64,000 bases of DNA from Saccopteryx bilineata (Eukaryota; Chordata; Mammalia; Chiroptera; Emballonuridae). This document shows, piece after piece, positions 25,150-36,115 of the stretch; positions within the stretch are counted from its first letter, which is position 1, and every line of letters starts with the position of its first letter. The position numbers were made by a program, and so were the translations under genes. The stretch spans positions 55,541,795-55,605,794 of the forward strand of contig NC_089498.1 in NCBI RefSeq assembly GCF_036850765.1, in the 5' to 3' direction. The notes beneath the pieces were generated by a model. It was not told the origin of the DNA, made no database searches, and saw only the letters and a list, made by a program, of their open reading frames with translations.

Positions 25150-28100
25150 ATGGCAATAGGGAACTCACAAGTATCAATAATTACACTAAATGTAAACGGA
25201 TTAAACTCATCAATAAAAAGGCACAGAGTAGCAGAATGGATTAAAAAAGAAAATCCAACTGTATGCTGCCTACCGGAAACTCATCTAAGTAACAAGGATA
25301 AAAACAAATTCAAAGTGAAAGGCTGGAAAACAATACTCCAAGCAAATAACATCCAAAAAAAAGCAGGTGTAGCAATACTCATATCGGATAATGCTGACTA
25401 CAAGACAGGAAAAGTACTCAGAGACAAAAATGGCCATTTCATAATGGCTAAGGGGACACTGAATCAAGAAGACATAACAATTCTTAATATATATGCACCA
25501 AACCAAGGAGCACCAAAATATGTAAGACAGCTACTTATTGATCTTAAAACAAAAACTGACAAAAATACAATCATACTTGGAGACCTCAATACACCGCTGA
25601 CGGCTCTAGATCGATCATCCAAACAGAGAATCAATAAAGACATAGTGGCCTTAAACAAAACACTAGAGCACCTGGATATGATAGACATCTACAGGACATT
25701 TCATCCCAAAGTGACTGAGTATACATTTTTCTCCAGTGTACATGGATCATTCTCAAGAATTGACCATATGTTGGGCCACAAAAACAACATCAGCAAATTC
25801 AGAAAAATTGAAGTTGTACCAAGCTTATTTTCTGATCAGAAAGCCTTGAAACTAGAATTCAACTGCAAAAAAGAGGAAAAAAATTCCACAAAAATGTGGA
25901 AACTAAACAACATACTTTTAAAAAATGAATGGGTCAAAGAAGAAATAAGTGCAGAGATCAAAAGATATATACAGACTAATGAAAATGACAATATGACATA
26001 TCAGAATCTATGGGATGCAGCAAAAGCAGTGATAAGAGGGAAGTTCATATCGCTGCAGGCATATATGAACAAACAAGAGAAAGCCCAAGTGAACCACTTA
26101 ACTTCCCACCTTAAGAAACTAGAAAAAGAAGAACAAAGACAACCCAAAACCAGCCGAAGAAAGGAGATAATAAAAATCAGAGCAGAAATAAATGAATTAG
26201 AGAACAGAAAAACTATAGAAAAAATTAATAGAACAAGGAGCTGGTTCTTTGAAAAGATCAACAAAATTGACAAACCCTTGGCAAGACTTACCAAGGAAAA
26301 AAGAGAAAGAACTCATATAAACAAAATCCATAATGAAAGAGGAGAAATCACCACGGACACCGTAGATATACAAAGAATTATTGTAGAATACTATGAAAAA
26401 CTTTATGCCACTAAATTCAACAACCTAGAAGAAATGGATAAATTCCTAGAAAAATACAACCTTCCTAGACTGAGTCAAGAAGAAGCAGAAAGCCTAAACA
26501 GACCTATCAGTAGAGTAGAAATAGAAAAACCATTAAAAATCTCCCCAGAAATAAAAGTCCAGGCCCTGACGGCTATACCAGCGAATTTTATCAAACATTC
26601 AAAGAAGACTTGGTTCCTATTCTACTCAAAGTTTTCCAAAAAATTGAAGAAGAAGCAATACTTCCAAACACATTTTATGAGACCAACATAACCCTCATAC
26701 CAAAATCAGGCAAGGATGGCACAAAAAAAGAAAACTACAGACCAATATCTCTAATGAATACAGATGCTAAAATACTAAACAAAATACTAGCAAATCGAAT
26801 ACAACAACATATTAAAAATATAATACATCATGATCAAGTGGGATTCATCCCAGAATCTCAAGGATGGTTCAACATACGTAAAACGGTTAATGTAATACAC
26901 CATATCCACAAAACAAAGAACAAAAACCACATGATCTTATCAATAGACGCAGAACAGGCTTTCGATAAAATACAACACAATTTTATGTTTAAGACTCTCA
27001 ACAAAATGGGTATAGAAGGAAAATATCTCAACATGATAAAGGCCATATATGATAAACCATCAGCTAACATCATATTAAATGGCACTAAACTGAAGGCTTT
27101 CCCCCTTAAATCAGGAACAAACTATAAACCATTGTTAAGGGAAATCGAAAAAGATATAATGAGATGGAAGAATATACCTTGTTCTTGGCTAGGAAGAATA
27201 AATATAATCAAGATGGCTATATTACCCAAAGCAATATACAAATTTAATGCAATTCCCATCAAAATTCCAATGACATTTTTTAAAGAAATAGAGCAAAAAA
27301 TCATCAGATTTATATGGAACTATAAAAAACCCCGAATAGCCAAAGCAATCCTAAGAAAAAAAATGAAGCTAGGGGCATAACAATACCTGACTTCAAACTC
27401 TATTATAGGGCCACGACAATCAAAACAGCATGGTATTGGCAGAAAAATAGACACTCAGACCAATGGAACAGAATAGAAAACCCAGAAATAAAACCACATA
27501 TATATAGTCAAATAATTTTTGATAAAGGGGCCAACAACACACAATGGAGAAAAGAAAGCCTCTTCAATAAATGGTGCTGGGAAAACTGGAAAGCCACATG
27601 CAAAAGAATGAAACTGGACTACAGTCTCTCCCCCTGTACAAAAATTAACTCAAAATGGATCAAAGATCTAAACATAAGACCTGAAACAATTAAGTACATA
27701 GAAGAAGACATAGGTACTCAACTCATGGACCTGGGTTTTAAAGAGCATTTTATGAATTTGACTCCACAGGCAAGAGAAGTGAAGGCAAAAATTAATGAAT
27801 GGGACTACATCAGACTAAGAAGTTTTTGCTCAGCAAGAGAAACTGATAACAAAATAAACAGACAGCCAACTAAATGGGAAATGATATTTTCAAACAACAG
27901 CTCAGATAAGGGCCTAATATCCAAAATATACAAAGAACTCATAAAACTCAACAACAAACAAACAAACAATCCAATAAAAAAAATGGGAAGAGGATATGAA
28001 TAGACACTTCTCCCAGGAAGAAATACAAATGGCCAACAGATATATGAAAAGATGCTCATCTTCTTTAGCTATTAGAGAAATGCAAATCAAAACGGCAATG

Positions 28101-28600
28101 AGATACCACCTCACACCTGTTCGATTAGCTGTTATTAGCAAGTCAGGTAATAGCAAATGTTGGAGAGGCTGTGGAGAAAAAGGAACCCTCATCCACTGTT
28201 GGTGGGAATGTAAAGTAGTACAACCATTATGGAAGAAAGTATGGTGATATTCCTCAAAAAACTGAAAATAGAACTACCTTATGACCCAGCAATCCCTCTA
28301 CTGGGTATATATCCCCAAAACTCAGAAACATGTGATACGTAAAACACATGCAGCCCCATGTTTATTGCAGCATTGTTCACAGTGGCCAGGACATGGAAAC
28401 AACCAAAAAGCCCATCAATAGATGACTGGATAAAGAAGATGTGGCACATATACACTATGGAATACTACTCAGCCATAAGAAATGATGACATCGGAACATT
28501 TACAGCAAAATGGTGGGATCTTGATAACATGATACGAAGCGAAATAAGTAAATCAGAAAAAAACAGGAACTCTATTATTCCATACGTAGGTGGGACATAA
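25150..28600 (+). pseudogene. ORF2: L1 ORF2 (endonuclease/reverse transcriptase), broken
   Basis: In a working element this protein nicks the target and reverse-transcribes L1 and SINE RNA. The first frame (25150-26691) starts '[11 protein letters not shown]' and spans the endonuclease; 'CCLPETH' keeps the catalytic Glu, but the usual SDH motif reads 'SDQKALKLEF', so the catalytic His is changed to Gln. A one-base loss in an A run near 26530 shifts the frame just before the reverse transcriptase. The second frame (26610-27380) continues the RT palm but jumps from 'KSGT' straight to 'LLREIEKD': about 380 bp present in L1C, including the FADD active site, are missing near 27118. Further shifts lie near 27360, 27977 and 28245. 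The Cys-rich C-terminal motif ('[18 protein letters not shown]') is recognisable. Certain as L1 ORF2; certainly inactive. Confidence 0.95.
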
Positions 28601-28891
28601 TAGTGAAACTAAGAGACATTGATAAGAGTGTGGTGGTTACGGTGGGGAGGGGGGAATGGGAGAGGGATAGGGGGTGGGGAGGGGCACAAAGAAAACAAGA
28701 TAGAAGGAGACAGAGGATAATCTGACTTTGGGTGGTGGGTATGCAACATAATTGAACGACAAGATAACCTGGACTTGTTATCTTTGAATATATGTATCCT
28801 GATTTATTGATGTCACCCCATTAAAATAATAAAATTATAAAAAAAATAAAAAAATAAAAAAATAAAATAAAATTATTAAAAAATGGTTATA

Positions 28892-29500
28892 ATTTTAATC
28901 AATTTCTAAATAATAACACTAATTTTGTGAAAGAATCTAGGTATTCAAATCAAACAAAAGCATCCTGCATAAAATTCCAATTGCAAGTTAAGACCATTTT
29001 AATATTTTATTATATCAGAAAACACCTTTGCTTTAAATACTGCATTTTTACATGTAAAGGATAAATAAAGTTCATAATTACAACGAAATAAGTATATATT
29101 CTTGAAAGAAAGCTATAACATAAACATCCAGGATTAAAACACTATTAGGTAAACTATTACCCACATCCCCCCCTCAGACAGTCACACACACAAATGCTGA
29201 GATAAAAGGTGCTTTTATTTCAATTTCATTATTTGAAATAGAAGAGCTATTTGTTAAATACAACACTCTCTGGTTAGTTGAATTCACGAACATAGTACCA
29301 AATACTCTGCGGAGGTGTGTTTGTGTGTTGTTCTTTCCTGTGATTCAGACATAAACTACAGACCCACATATCCAAACGGGTGTTTGATATTGTCACTTAC
29401 ATATCTCATAAATACATCAAATTCGGCAGGTTTAGAAGTGAACTCATCCCATTTCTTTCTGCCTCTATGTACCCTATCTCAAGAAATAGCATTATCATCC
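28892..29500. other. AT-rich DNA, nothing recognised
   Basis: Begins right after the right-hand target duplication of the 5'-inverted L1. No supported feature. Confidence 0.5.
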
Positions 29501-29559
29501 ATTTGGTCGACAGAGCTCGGACATTTTCCTTTACTCCCTTGCATTCCTTAAAACTACAT

Positions 29560-29930
29560 CTGATGGGCACCTGATCTAATTTTATAAATACGCAGATGTG
29601 ATTCCCAACTGCCATTCTCACTGCTATGGACACCTTGGTTCCAGGCTTTCATTATTGCTAGTCAACATTGCATTGACAACCTTTTGACTTGGCAGCCTGC
29701 CAACAGTCACAGCTGTTCCTCTTCAGTTCATTCTCCAGACTTTGGCAAAACTTTTTTTTTTTTTCAAAAATAAAAATGCAATTTTCAAAACACCTCTCTG
29801 ACAGCAGAATCCAATTATACCATCCATTAGTTAAAATTCCCAGTGTCCATGGACTAAAACTAACTCCTTAAGGAGGCATACAAGGCTCCTTCCCCCTATC
29901 GCCAAATTCTCTTGACATTGCCACTTTTCA
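29560..29930. repeat. Possible ancient interspersed repeat
   Basis: Phrases such as 'caccttggttccaggc', 'cttcagttcattctccagac' and 'ctccttaaggaggcatacaa' recall an old mammal-wide repeat with these words in this order. The family cannot be settled by eye. Confidence 0.35.
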
Positions 29931-30423
29931 CGCTAGGTTATAGTCATAAGTTATGAAACTACTTTACTAGTTTCATAGTTCCATGTCAGTGTGTGCAGGT
30001 GAGTGTATATATTTGCAGCTGCGCATTGAGTGAAGGTGATATCAATGGAGAAAGACAGAGAGATGGAGAAATGAAGACAGAGAAGAGACATGGACAGTCA
30101 CAGAAACCAAAATGTCACTGAGATTATTTTCTTTTTGTTCACTCTTAGTTTTCAAACTTTCTACAAAGACCATGCTAGTTTTACAATCTGGAAAAAAAAA
30201 AGTGTCATTTTATTGATTTATTTATACTGTTTATGAACCATTTTAAAACTCTTATTTATTTCATTGTACATTTCAAAACTACCTTATTTTTCTCATTGTA
30301 AATTTTATCTTTTTTAGATCTCTTTTTTAAAAGCATATGTAAAATTTGACTTTCATTATTCTAGAAATTACTGTAATAGTCAGCTACTTGCAAAACTTTG
30401 AAGTTCTTGTTCAAACATAATTC
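29931..30423. other. AT-rich DNA, nothing recognised
   Basis: No supported feature; ends at the target duplication of the three-LTR element. Confidence 0.5.
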
Positions 30424-30428
30424 CTCAG

Positions 30429-31100
30429 TGTAAATCCAGTAGCCACGGCCACCATCACAGCTGCCTGGCCCATGCAGGTTCACATTAGATTCGGACAGTC
30501 GGTAAAGAAACAACAGAGAAAAGAACTGGTGGGCCATTATCTTTCAACCTAGCTTGTACCCGGCAGGTAAGTAAAAACACACACTGGGCTCCAAAACCAC
30601 TCATTCAGTGCTCACAAAGCTACTGACTTATCCGAGTTTCCTAGAATCAAAGGTTTCTAGCTCACTAGCCTTATTCATCTCTGTTCCCCATCTCCTTTTC
30701 TCTGCACAAACTCTGCACAAACTGGTTTCTTCAGCATTCTTCCATCTTGGATGCCTCTCCTCTCTTCCATGTGGCCTTTTTCTGCTCTCTGCTCTCCAAT
30801 GCTAATCTCAGGAACTGAGAGAGAGCAAACTCCCAGTCTGCCCAACTTTATAGTATAAAAATCAAAACCTTTATACAAATAAGGAAGTCTCTGATAAAAA
30901 GTCACTTATCTGAGGCATAATGGGATTCCTCATGAGAGTGCACCACCATGCAATCAGTCAAGGGAGTGGGAAAAAGCTTAGTCTTAAAACTAAGCCTTAG
31001 CTATAATGACCTGGCCTGCTTACAGCCTGTCCCCCCACACCCGATGCAAACTATAAACAAGCAAACATATATATCAATTTACAAACTTATTTGACCAACA
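30429..31100 (-). repeat. LTR, 3' copy of the three-LTR element (672 bp)
   Basis: Plus-strand ends 'tgtaaatccagtag' and 'tttgaccaaca' give the tg...ca boundaries. A TATA-like 'actataaag' lies on the minus strand near 30850. No canonical aataaa was found downstream of it; 'gaataaggc' is the nearest resemblance. Confidence 0.82.
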
Positions 31101-31928
31101 TTCCACCCCTTTTGCTCACTTCACAATCTAAAGCACAGGTATTCCTGCACAAGGAAATTAGGCACATTACACAAATTACAACAACATGACAAATCATACA
31201 ATTTCAACAATTACAAAGGTACATTTCACCAGTCTCTGAACACTTTGCTAAAAGTGCAAAATGTCTCGGCCTTCTTTCTAGTGATGGGAAAAGCTTCACG
31301 GGGCAGGGGATGTCCTCCAGCAAAGCTGCTCCCCACCCCCATCAGGGTATTTCACATTGTCCAAAATCCATAAGTCCATCCAACAAAAGAGCCAATACTC
31401 ACTCTGGTCGTAGTCCAGGAATCAGTCCACACACATGAGGCCTCAGCCTCCCTCCTCACCTCTGCTGTCCTAACAGGTCTTACACTGCCCCAAAGAGGAG
31501 CATGTGGCAATGGCAGTCAGCATTTCCATCTCTGCTCCAGAGAGCCTGATGGCATTCGTCCCTATGTCCCAAAATTGCAGATCTACGAGGGGTGTAGTAA
31601 GAACTCCTTGCTGCTGGGCTCTCATCTTCTGGAGACTGCGGATTGCAACTCAAGCCCGATTCTCCTCATCCTCCAAAGAGGAACTTAAAACACCAGCTCC
31701 CGCTGCTGGGCTTGAGCCCCAAGCCGCTGCTGCCTTTTACTCTGCAGGTCTTGCAACACCAGCTCCAGCCTCAGCCCTAGCCTCCTGCCACTCCTGGGTC
31801 TCCACAACATCCAGGGCAATCTGCAACTCACAAACCTGTGATTCCTCCTCCAGCAGCTGCTGTATTTCCACACAAATCTCAAAAACCTGGTAGGACTCCT
31901 CCGGTGCTTGCTTCAGCTCCAGGGTTGG
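31101..31928 (-). other. Internal region 2 of the three-LTR element
   Basis: On the minus strand an 82-codon frame (31985-31737) starts within the LTR end and continues inwards as Glu/Gln-rich, possibly coiled-coil sequence ('EICVEIQQLLEEE'). It ends in a stop and similar coding texture continues in broken form. No retroviral motif (zinc knuckle, protease, RT) is visible. The region ends in a polypurine tract next to the 3' LTR. Confidence 0.55.
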
Positions 31929-32573
31929 TGTAAGGCCAGTAGGCACAGCCACCATCACAGCCCCCTGGCCCATGCAGGTTTGCATTGGATTCGGACAGTC
32001 GGTAATGAAACAACAGAGACAAGAACTGGTGGGCCATTACCTTTAATCCTAGGTTGCACCCAGCGGGCAAGTAAAAACACACACTGATCTCCAAAGCCCT
32101 CTCATTCAGTGCTCACAAAGCTACTGACTTATGCAAGTTTCCTAGAATCAAAGGTTTCTATCTCACCAGCCTTATTCACCTCTGTTCCCCATCTCCTTCC
32201 TTCTCCATGCACAAACTCTGCACAAACTGGCTTCTCCTTCAGTACTCCACCATCTTGGCTGCTTCTCCTGGCCTCCTCCACATGGCCTATCTCTGCTCTT
32301 CTCTCTCTGCTCTCTCCTCTAATGCTAATCTCGGGAACCCAAAGAGCAAGCTCCCAGTCTGCCCCACTTTATAGTGTAGAAACCAAAACCTTTAATCCAA
32401 TATACAAACAAGAAAGTCTCTGATACAAAGTCACTTATCTGAGGAATAATGGGATTCCTCATGAGAGTGCACCACCCCACATCAAAAAGGGTGGGAAAGA
32501 CTTAGTCCCAAAACCAAGCCCCAAGCTACAAGAATCTTGCCTGCCCACAGCCCACCCCCAACACACATTAATA
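31929..32573 (-). repeat. Middle LTR copy, lacking its U3 start
   Basis: Aligns throughout with the outer LTRs from 'tgtaaggccagtagg' on the plus strand, but the last ~80 bp present in the other two copies (the 'atatatatcaatttac...ccaaca' end) are absent. The right boundary is approximate. Confidence 0.78.
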
Positions 32574-32939
32574 TAATCACGCCCTTCCCAAGCAAGAAGG
32601 GCAACCGATACCATCACCTGGGTGACAGTCTTCCACGTGGGCAGCACCATCTTTAACAAAGTGAGCATAATATATTTTATCTGCCCAACAGTCAGCCATC
32701 TCTTTCTCCCACATTTGCTCCAGCTCCTCCTTCCACTGCTTGGTTTACAGGTCCCAGGCAGCCTCTTCCATAGAGCTTTTGGTTTCCTCATGCATGGCTG
32801 TAAAATTCAGCCAGCCTACAGCCCCCCAAAAGGACAGCCATGGGGAACCATAACAGCAGCCAGTCCTCTACTCCACCACTCAAAGGCAATGGTGGCTCCT
32901 TGACGATCTGTATTAAATCCTGCCACAAACTTCACCAAA
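32574..32939 (-). other. Internal region 1 of the three-LTR element
   Basis: Directly inside the 5' LTR the minus strand reads 'tttggtgaagtttgtggc'. This is the place of a primer binding site and 'tgg' starts two bases in, as is usual, but I cannot assign the tRNA. Further in, a Glu/Trp-rich coding texture is seen on the minus strand ('KEELEQMWEKEMADCW'), interrupted by a stop. No domain is recognised. Confidence 0.55.
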
Positions 32940-33658
32940 TGTAAGGCCAGTAGCCGCAGCCACCATCACAGCTGCCTGGCCCATGCAGGTTCGCATTGGT
33001 TTCAGACAGTCGGTAATGAAACAACGGAGCTAAGAACTGGTGGGCCATTAGCTTAAATCCTAGCTTGCACTCAGCGGGCAAGTAAAACACACACTGGACT
33101 CCAAAACCCTCTCATTCAGCTCTCACATAGCTACTGACTTTTCCGAGTTTCTAGAATCAAAGGTTTCTAGCTTACTAGCCTTATTCACTCCTGTTCCCCA
33201 TCTTCTCTCTGCACAAACTCTGCACAAACTGGCTTCTTTAGCACTCCTCCATCTTGGCTGCCTCTTTCGTCCTCCATGTGGCCTTTCTCTGCTCTCCTCC
33301 CTGCTCTCTGCCCTTCTCCTAGAACGCAACCACTCTTCTCATGCTAATCTCAGGAACCTAGAGAGAGCAAGCTCCTGTTCTGCCCCCATTTTATAGTGTA
33401 GAAATCAAAACCTTTAATCCAATATACAAATAAGAAAGTCTCTGATACAAAGTCACTTATCTGAGGCATAATGGGATTCCTCATGAGAGTGCACCATCCC
33501 ACATCATGCAGTTAGTCAAGGGTGTGGGGAAAAGCTTAGTCTTAAAACTAAGCCTTAGGCTATAATGACCCTGCCTGCTTACAACCTGTTCCCCACACCC
33601 AATACAAACTATAAGAGATCAAACATATATATCAATTTACAAACTTATTTGACCAACA
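32940..33658 (-). repeat. LTR, 5' copy of the three-LTR element (719 bp)
   Basis: Plus-strand ends 'tgtaaggccagtagcc' and 'tttgaccaaca'. It is followed at once by the 'ctcag' target duplication. It is longer than the 3' copy by small insertions. Confidence 0.85.
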
Positions 33659-33663
33659 CTCAG

Positions 33664-34228
33664 TGAGTAAATATTGATTTTGAAACAATGTACAGATTAA
33701 TTATTGTTTATAATCACTTCTTTGTACATTTTTACAAGAGCTTCAAGATATGCATTTTATCAAATATCATATTAGAGATCAATAGCAGCATATTACGACT
33801 TATGCTTTTATTAAAGTGTCTCATGAACATAATAGTTAATACAATTTGTTTTTGATGTTTAATATATCCTAAATAAGTGCTCTAGAACATAATGTAGAGA
33901 GATTCACAGAATAAAAGCACAAATCAAGTGTAATGAAAATTCAGTGTCAATGAAGATCGCATCTAGCTTTTTGCTTTATTATTTATTTAGCATTTTAATA
34001 GACCTTGTTTAAATTTTGGTACAATATCTAAAATGAACACATATTTGGGTTAAAAAATCTCTTGAAAGTGACAAATCATAACAGAGTAGAGAGTAATCAC
34101 AAATTCAATTTAAATAAAATCTGAGGAAAAAATTAAAAGTATTAGATAAGGTTGTACTTAATCAAATTATACAGGACTGTAATTTTAAACTAACATGCTT
34201 TCACATTTATTCTATATCATAATGTAAA
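33664..34228. other. AT-rich DNA, nothing recognised
   Basis: No supported feature. Confidence 0.5.
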
Positions 34229-34244
34229 CCCTTTCAATATTTTC

Positions 34245-35322
34245 TTTTTTCTTCTCTTTTTTTTAGAGAAAGTCAGAGAGAAGGATAGATAGGGACAGAC
34301 AGACAGGAAGAGATGAGAAGCATCAAACATCAGTTTTTTGTTGCAACACCTTAGTTGTTCATTGATTGCTTTTGTTAATCCAAATTCGGAGGAACCCAAA
34401 ATATGGAAGACAGGAGCAAAGTCCGTCGTTTACACATTAAAGTTCTATTGTCTAGCTTGGCCAAGTGGCGGGAACTCTGACAGAGATCTGACGGAGAGTG
34501 CACCGGCCCTTTGTTCTACTTAGTTTTTATAGTTTTGTAAGTGGGAAGTACAGAAGCAAAAATTGCAATTAGGAGCCCCTTACCGCTATTGGTTATAGTC
34601 ATATGTCCTTTTACATGATAGGACCACGTTCAATTTGCAAACCATACATCATTTTGGAGAAAACAAAATTTACAAGTCAACACAATGGTAGAAAGATATC
34701 TCTTTACATATGAAAAGGCCTTCCTATATTTTCTAGTGTTCATCCGCCATCAGATGTATTAACCACATGCATTTACATAAGAGAGGTAGTTTCCATGGGG
34801 ACAAATGCCCGCAAATGGCTCATTGCTATAAGAAAAGGTTTATTTTGGCTTTTCCCTTCCTGCACCTGGCTAGCCATTCACTCCTTTCCCCACAGGTGTG
34901 GTGGAATGTCAGGGAATCTATGCTTCCTTCCCTTTTCATTTACAATACAATGGCAAGAGCCATCCTAGTTATGCTAATTACATAGCACAGAGACTATTCT
35001 CACAATTTCTCTTAACCCAAATTAATAAAATGTTCTCCAAGCCTCCTAAAATATTAATATTAATTCTGTAGTCTTTGGTACTTTACAACACCTGTGGGTG
35101 AAGTGGCTCAGTGGCTCCTCACTTTCTCATATGTGCCTTGAGCGTGGGCCTTCAGCAGACTGAGTAGCCCCTTGCTCGAGCCAGTGACCTTGGGTCCAGG
35201 CTAGCGAGCTTTTGCTCAAACCAGATAAACCTGCGCTCAAGCTGGTGACCTCGGGGTCTTGAACCTGTGTCCTTACGTATCCCAGCCCGACGCTCTATCC
35301 ACTGCGCCACCACCTGGTCAGG
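34245..35322 (-). mobile_element. SINE B copy split by a solo LTR
   Basis: Left part 34245-34372 (T-rich tail and 3' body) and right part 35126-35322 (tRNA head, 'gcgccaccacctggtcagg') join perfectly to the SINE B consensus once the LTR and one copy of 'cttt' are removed. The pair of 16-bp target duplications 'ccctttcaatattttc' (34229-34244 and 35323-35338) is exact. Confidence 0.93.
34373..35121 (-). repeat. Solo LTR (749 bp), minus strand
   Basis: Bounded by 'tgttaatcc' and 'ggctcctca' and by a perfect 4-bp duplication 'cttt' (34369-34372 and 35122-35125), a size usual for gammaretrovirus-like (class I) LTRs. The insertion site is within SINE B at 'attgattgctttctcatatg'. The polyadenylation signal seen in the copy at 36116 is changed here to aataga. 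There is no internal retroviral sequence, so it is a recombined solo LTR. Confidence 0.9.
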
Positions 35323-35338
35323 CCCTTTCAATATTTTC

Positions 35339-35960
35339 AACAAATGAAGAAAAAATTAACATTTTATTACAGGAAGTTGAAGCTCATATACTTACAGAAA
35401 ATATATTGAGGGATTGTGGAGTTGACTGATACTAATTATTCTTTGATGATAATGTTAGGTAACAATAGCTACCAAAGGCTTACGTGTATATGCAATGTAC
35501 CAAAAAATACATATACTATTTATATCTATAAACACATACTGCCTGAGACACATGCGCAAATGTTTAGTATTATATGTATACTACTATATATTATTTAAAA
35601 CTCCCTAAGAATTAGTGTTTTCTCACTGATTTTCAGATAGCGACACTAACTTAGCTGGGTTAATCATAAATTCATACAGCTATTTTGCAACATATTTGGG
35701 ACACAACAACAAAAACATAAATATAGAAATATTATGGAGAGAGTAGGTAAAATAATAACAATATAAACCTGGGATAAGAAAATGCCTTAGAGATGCATAA
35801 GAAATAATAGATGAGAGAAGTGATAAAATTTGGTTATTAGTGGCTTTAAAAACAAAGTTACTTTGCAAAACCATGAAATGTTTAAGATCACTTCAGATTT
35901 TGAGGGTGCATTGTATGAGACAATTAGTATACATCTTTTAAAAAAATTATTTGGAAATTA
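35339..35960. other. AT-rich DNA, nothing recognised
   Basis: No supported feature. Confidence 0.5.
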
Positions 35961-35967
35961 AATTTAA

Positions 35968-36115
35968 CAGGGTGACATTGATCAATAAGAGGACATAGGT
36001 TTCAGGTAAACATTTCTATAGCATTTGAACTGCTGATTAAATTTTATACCCATCACCCAAAGTCAGATAATTTCCAGTCACCTTATATTTGTCCCTCTTT
36101 ACACACTTTCCCCCC
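35968..36115 (-). mobile_element. L1 3'UTR fragment, minus strand
   Basis: Reverse complement of the L1 3' end: 'acagggtgacattgatcaat' at the left and 'cccatcacccaaagtcag' within. It continues, after the solo LTR, as an ORF2-end fragment in the opposite orientation (36908-37085). The two together look like one 5'-inverted L1. Confidence 0.75.

Larger units (their letters stand above)
21414..28864 (+). mobile_element. Full-length L1 retrotransposon L1A
   Basis: Order: 5'UTR 21414-23827, ORF1 23828-24823, spacer 24824-25149, broken ORF2 25150-28600, 3'UTR with G-rich tract and 'gatgtcaccccattaaa', A-rich tail. The target duplication 'aaataaaattatt' precedes 21414 and recurs at 28865-28877, placing the insertion in the poly(A) tail of the 5'-inverted L1. 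The 5' end begins with a CRE-like 'tgacgtca' and an 'atggcgg' YY1-like sequence. ORF1 is open; ORF2 has several frameshifts and a deletion of about 380 bp, so the element cannot move autonomously. Confidence 0.95.
30429..33658 (-). mobile_element. LTR element (endogenous-retrovirus-like) with three LTRs
   Basis: Read on the minus strand the order is LTR (33658-32940), internal piece (32939 to about 32574), second LTR (about 32573-31929), internal piece (31928-31101), third LTR (31100-30429). The whole unit is flanked by a perfect 5-bp duplication 'ctcag' (30424-30428 and 33659-33663). The outer LTRs are bounded by tg...ca. A purine tract ('aaaaggggtggaa' on minus) lies directly before the third LTR, as expected for a polypurine tract. 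I recognise no gag, pol or env domain; the internal pieces total only about 1.2 kb, so the element is non-autonomous or heavily deleted. Confidence 0.82.

Noticed and set aside
24920..25159. A 79-codon frame between L1A ORF1 and ORF2
   Set aside because: It occupies the inter-ORF spacer, and the matching spacer frames in L1B and L1C differ in length and sequence; no domain is known there.
31504..33329. Several open frames of 60-130 codons in the 30.4-33.7 kb region
   Set aside because: Most fall inside the LTRs and recur at the matching place in each LTR copy; they have no recognised domain.
30429..33658. Three LTR copies as a tandem segmental duplication of host DNA
   Set aside because: The 5-bp target duplication at the outer ends and the polypurine tract and tg...ca ends fit retroviral-type integration better.
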